7,897 nucleotides of DNA, from NCBI GenBank assembly GCA_031279875.1, contig JAITHS010000106.1, forward strand, positions 1-7,897, given 5' to 3'. This DNA is from Tannerella sp. (GTDB taxonomy: Bacteria > Bacteroidota > Bacteroidia > Bacteroidales > Tannerellaceae). The translations under genes were made by a program, and so were the position numbers. The notes under the pieces are model-generated. The model was given only the letters and a program-made list of their open reading frames with translations. It did no database searches and was not told the origin of the DNA. This document shows positions 7,292-7,897 of the stretch, piece by piece. Within the stretch, counting starts at the first letter, position 1. Every line of letters begins with the position of its first letter.

Positions 7292-7332
7292 AGAAAGCAG
7301 AAAGCAGAAAGCAGAAAGCAGAAAGCAGAAAG
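7292..7332. repeat. Left 7-bp minisatellite arm (AGAAAGC)
   Basis: Five perfect AGAAAGC units and six bases of a sixth. The unit is the reverse complement of the one in the array at 7442-7546, so the two arrays face each other across the inverted-repeat core at 7338-7426. Seven is not a multiple of three, so every frame translates into a 7-residue periodic peptide; the long frames here are not genes. Confidence 0.93.
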
Positions 7333-7337
7333 TACCA

Positions 7338-7426
7338 CGTCATTGCGAGGTACGAAGCAATCCGGCGTGCTTTTTCCTTCCGTATTACTTCCTGTATTCC
7401 GGATTGCTTCGTTCCCTATAATGACG
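7338..7426. repeat. Dispersed inverted-repeat element with CGTCATT ends
   Basis: The 28-bp arms are 7338-7365 and 7399-7426. They match perfectly over ACGAAGCAATCCGG on the inner side and CGTCATT on the outer side, and diverge over the seven bases in between. The centre (7366-7398) is pyrimidine-rich. Arms of this type (CATTGCGAGG with GAAGCAATCC) resemble an intergenic palindrome I recall from many bacterial genomes; that recognition is from memory and was not searched. Confidence 0.8.
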
Positions 7427-7441
7427 AATGCCCTGTACGTA

Positions 7442-7546
7442 CCTTCTGCTTTCTGCTTTCTGCTTTCTGCTTTCTGCTTTCTGCCTTCTGCTTTCTGCTT
7501 TCTGCCTTCTGCTTTCTGCTTTCTGCTTTCTGCCTTCTGCTTTCTG
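7442..7546. repeat. Right 7-bp minisatellite arm, 15 units
   Basis: Fifteen uninterrupted units, eleven CTTTCTG and four CCTTCTG. The variants are units 1, 7, 10 and 14. The array ends in CCGTC and a run of seven T. Translated frames give LLSAFCF-type or KAESRKQ-type periodic peptides, depending on strand. Slippage in copying is the likely origin of the copy number. Confidence 0.95.
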
Positions 7547-7576
7547 CCGTCTTTTTTTGAACAAAAAGAAAAAATA

Positions 7577-7608
7577 TTTGCATATCTCAAAAATTCTTTT
7601 TACCTTTG
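7577..7608 (+). promoter_or_regulatory. Strong match to a Bacteroidota promoter, rightward
   Basis: TTTG (7577-7580), a 20-bp spacer and TACCTTTG (7601-7608) match both boxes of the Bacteroidota consensus exactly. Transcription would start near 7613-7616. No convincing gene follows within the window: the first ATG (7632) opens only 27 codons and runs into the 42-43-bp repeats. The natural target may lie beyond the window or have been displaced by the candidate IS at 7779. Confidence 0.65.
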
Positions 7609-7679
7609 CCGCGATTATATTGTAAATATCAATGTTTTCATCAGAACTCTGCAAACAATTCGTTACAATAAATGCTACA

Positions 7680-7780
7680 TCGACCGTTTTCACACTATCA
7701 ACCGACACTTGTTAATGCTAATTCAACCGTTTTCACGCAATCAAGCGACACTTTTTTAACACTTTCAACCGTTTTTACAC
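7680..7780. repeat. Imperfect 42-43-bp tandem repeats, two units and a partial third
   Basis: Units start at 7680, 7723 and 7765. Each begins TCRACCGTTTT(T) followed by CAC or TAC. Units 1 and 2 share the further core ATCAANCGACACTT at the same offset. Unit 3 breaks off after about 16 bases, where the sequence shared with the left edge of the window begins. Lengths of 42 and 43 break any common reading frame, so coding is unlikely. Confidence 0.7.
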
Positions 7781-7897
7781 GGATTTTACTTTTATAAACA
7801 TCTATAAATCAGCGAAAAGGCCTAAAAAAGTTGATTTTTGTAGCAACAGAATATTTTTTTTAAATATTTGTATATTTGTAATTTAATTATTTCCTTT
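7779..7897 (+). mobile_element. Candidate left end of an insertion sequence (partial)
   Basis: ACGGATTTTACTTTTATAA (7779-7797) is the reverse complement of 210-228. With the left-edge copy taken as a right end, this orientation makes 7779 a left end, with the element continuing rightwards out of the window. The remaining 100 bp is A/T-rich and non-coding, as expected for the leader of a transposase gene starting beyond 7897. No transposase sequence is visible, so the assignment rests on the repeat pairing alone. Confidence 0.4.
7871..7878 (+). promoter_or_regulatory. Possible -7 box near the right edge
   Basis: TATATTTG matches TAnnTTTG, but no TTTG lies at the usual 19-21 bp upstream; the nearest (7837-7840) is 30 bp away. 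In such A/T-rich sequence the match could be chance. It would suit a gene starting just beyond the window. Confidence 0.25.

Noticed and set aside
7547..7560. Terminator formed by the T-run after the 7-bp array
   Set aside because: No stem precedes the T-run, and no plus-strand gene ends here.
7240..7590. Several 65-138-codon genes on both strands
   Set aside because: They consist mainly of the 7-bp minisatellite translated in different frames (LLSAFCF or KAESRKQ periodic peptides).
7632..7715. 27-codon peptide behind the 7577-7608 promoter
   Set aside because: It runs into the 42-43-bp repeats, which break the frame, and has no recognisable features. It cannot be told from chance.

Overview
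The window looks like chromosomal DNA from a member of the Bacteroidota, probably Bacteroidales. Two stretches match the Bacteroidota promoter pattern (TTTG-like box, 19-20 bp, TAnnTTTG). None of the gene starts has a Shine-Dalgarno sequence; A/T-rich leaders precede them instead. The spaces between genes are filled with dispersed and tandem repeats of a kind common in this phylum. I cannot name a genus.

All five complete genes lie on the minus strand, so the biological order runs from high to low coordinates. glyA (serine hydroxymethyltransferase, 5860-7140) has a recognisable promoter. It is followed after 36 bp by a gene for a Tat-exported PHP-domain metallohydrolase (4627-5823). A 466-bp repeat-rich spacer (4161-4626) comes next. 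Then follows a tightly packed group: an ABC-F ATPase (2229-4160), an MTA/SAH-deaminase-type amidohydrolase (985-2232) and trmD (324-995). Neighbouring genes in this group overlap by 4 and 11 bases. I found no promoter pattern directly in front of the ABC-F gene, so read-through from the glyA unit is possible.

The genes touch one-carbon and methyl metabolism and translation. GlyA makes methylene-tetrahydrofolate, which can feed methionine and SAM synthesis. TrmD uses SAM to methylate tRNA G37 and releases SAH. The amidohydrolase belongs to a family that deaminates SAH and MTA. ABC-F proteins usually act on the ribosome. The functional link is an inference.

The non-coding parts are the unusual part of the window. 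The 4161-4626 spacer holds a roughly 200-bp nested palindrome made of six hairpins, flanked by 18-bp direct repeats. It is followed by five 22-bp tandem units that end in a 17-bp inverted repeat. The 757-bp region to the right of glyA (7141-7897) holds the glyA promoter, a hairpin, 7-bp minisatellite arms in opposite orientation around an inverted-repeat core, a strong-looking rightward promoter with no convincing gene behind it, and 42-43-bp imperfect repeats.

The two window ends share an inverted 19-bp match (210-228 and 7779-7797). This fits the right end of one insertion sequence on the left, with a partial possible transposase at 3-143, and the left end of a second copy in the same orientation on the right. 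The window could therefore be a stretch between two IS copies, or a contig that ends inside repeated DNA.
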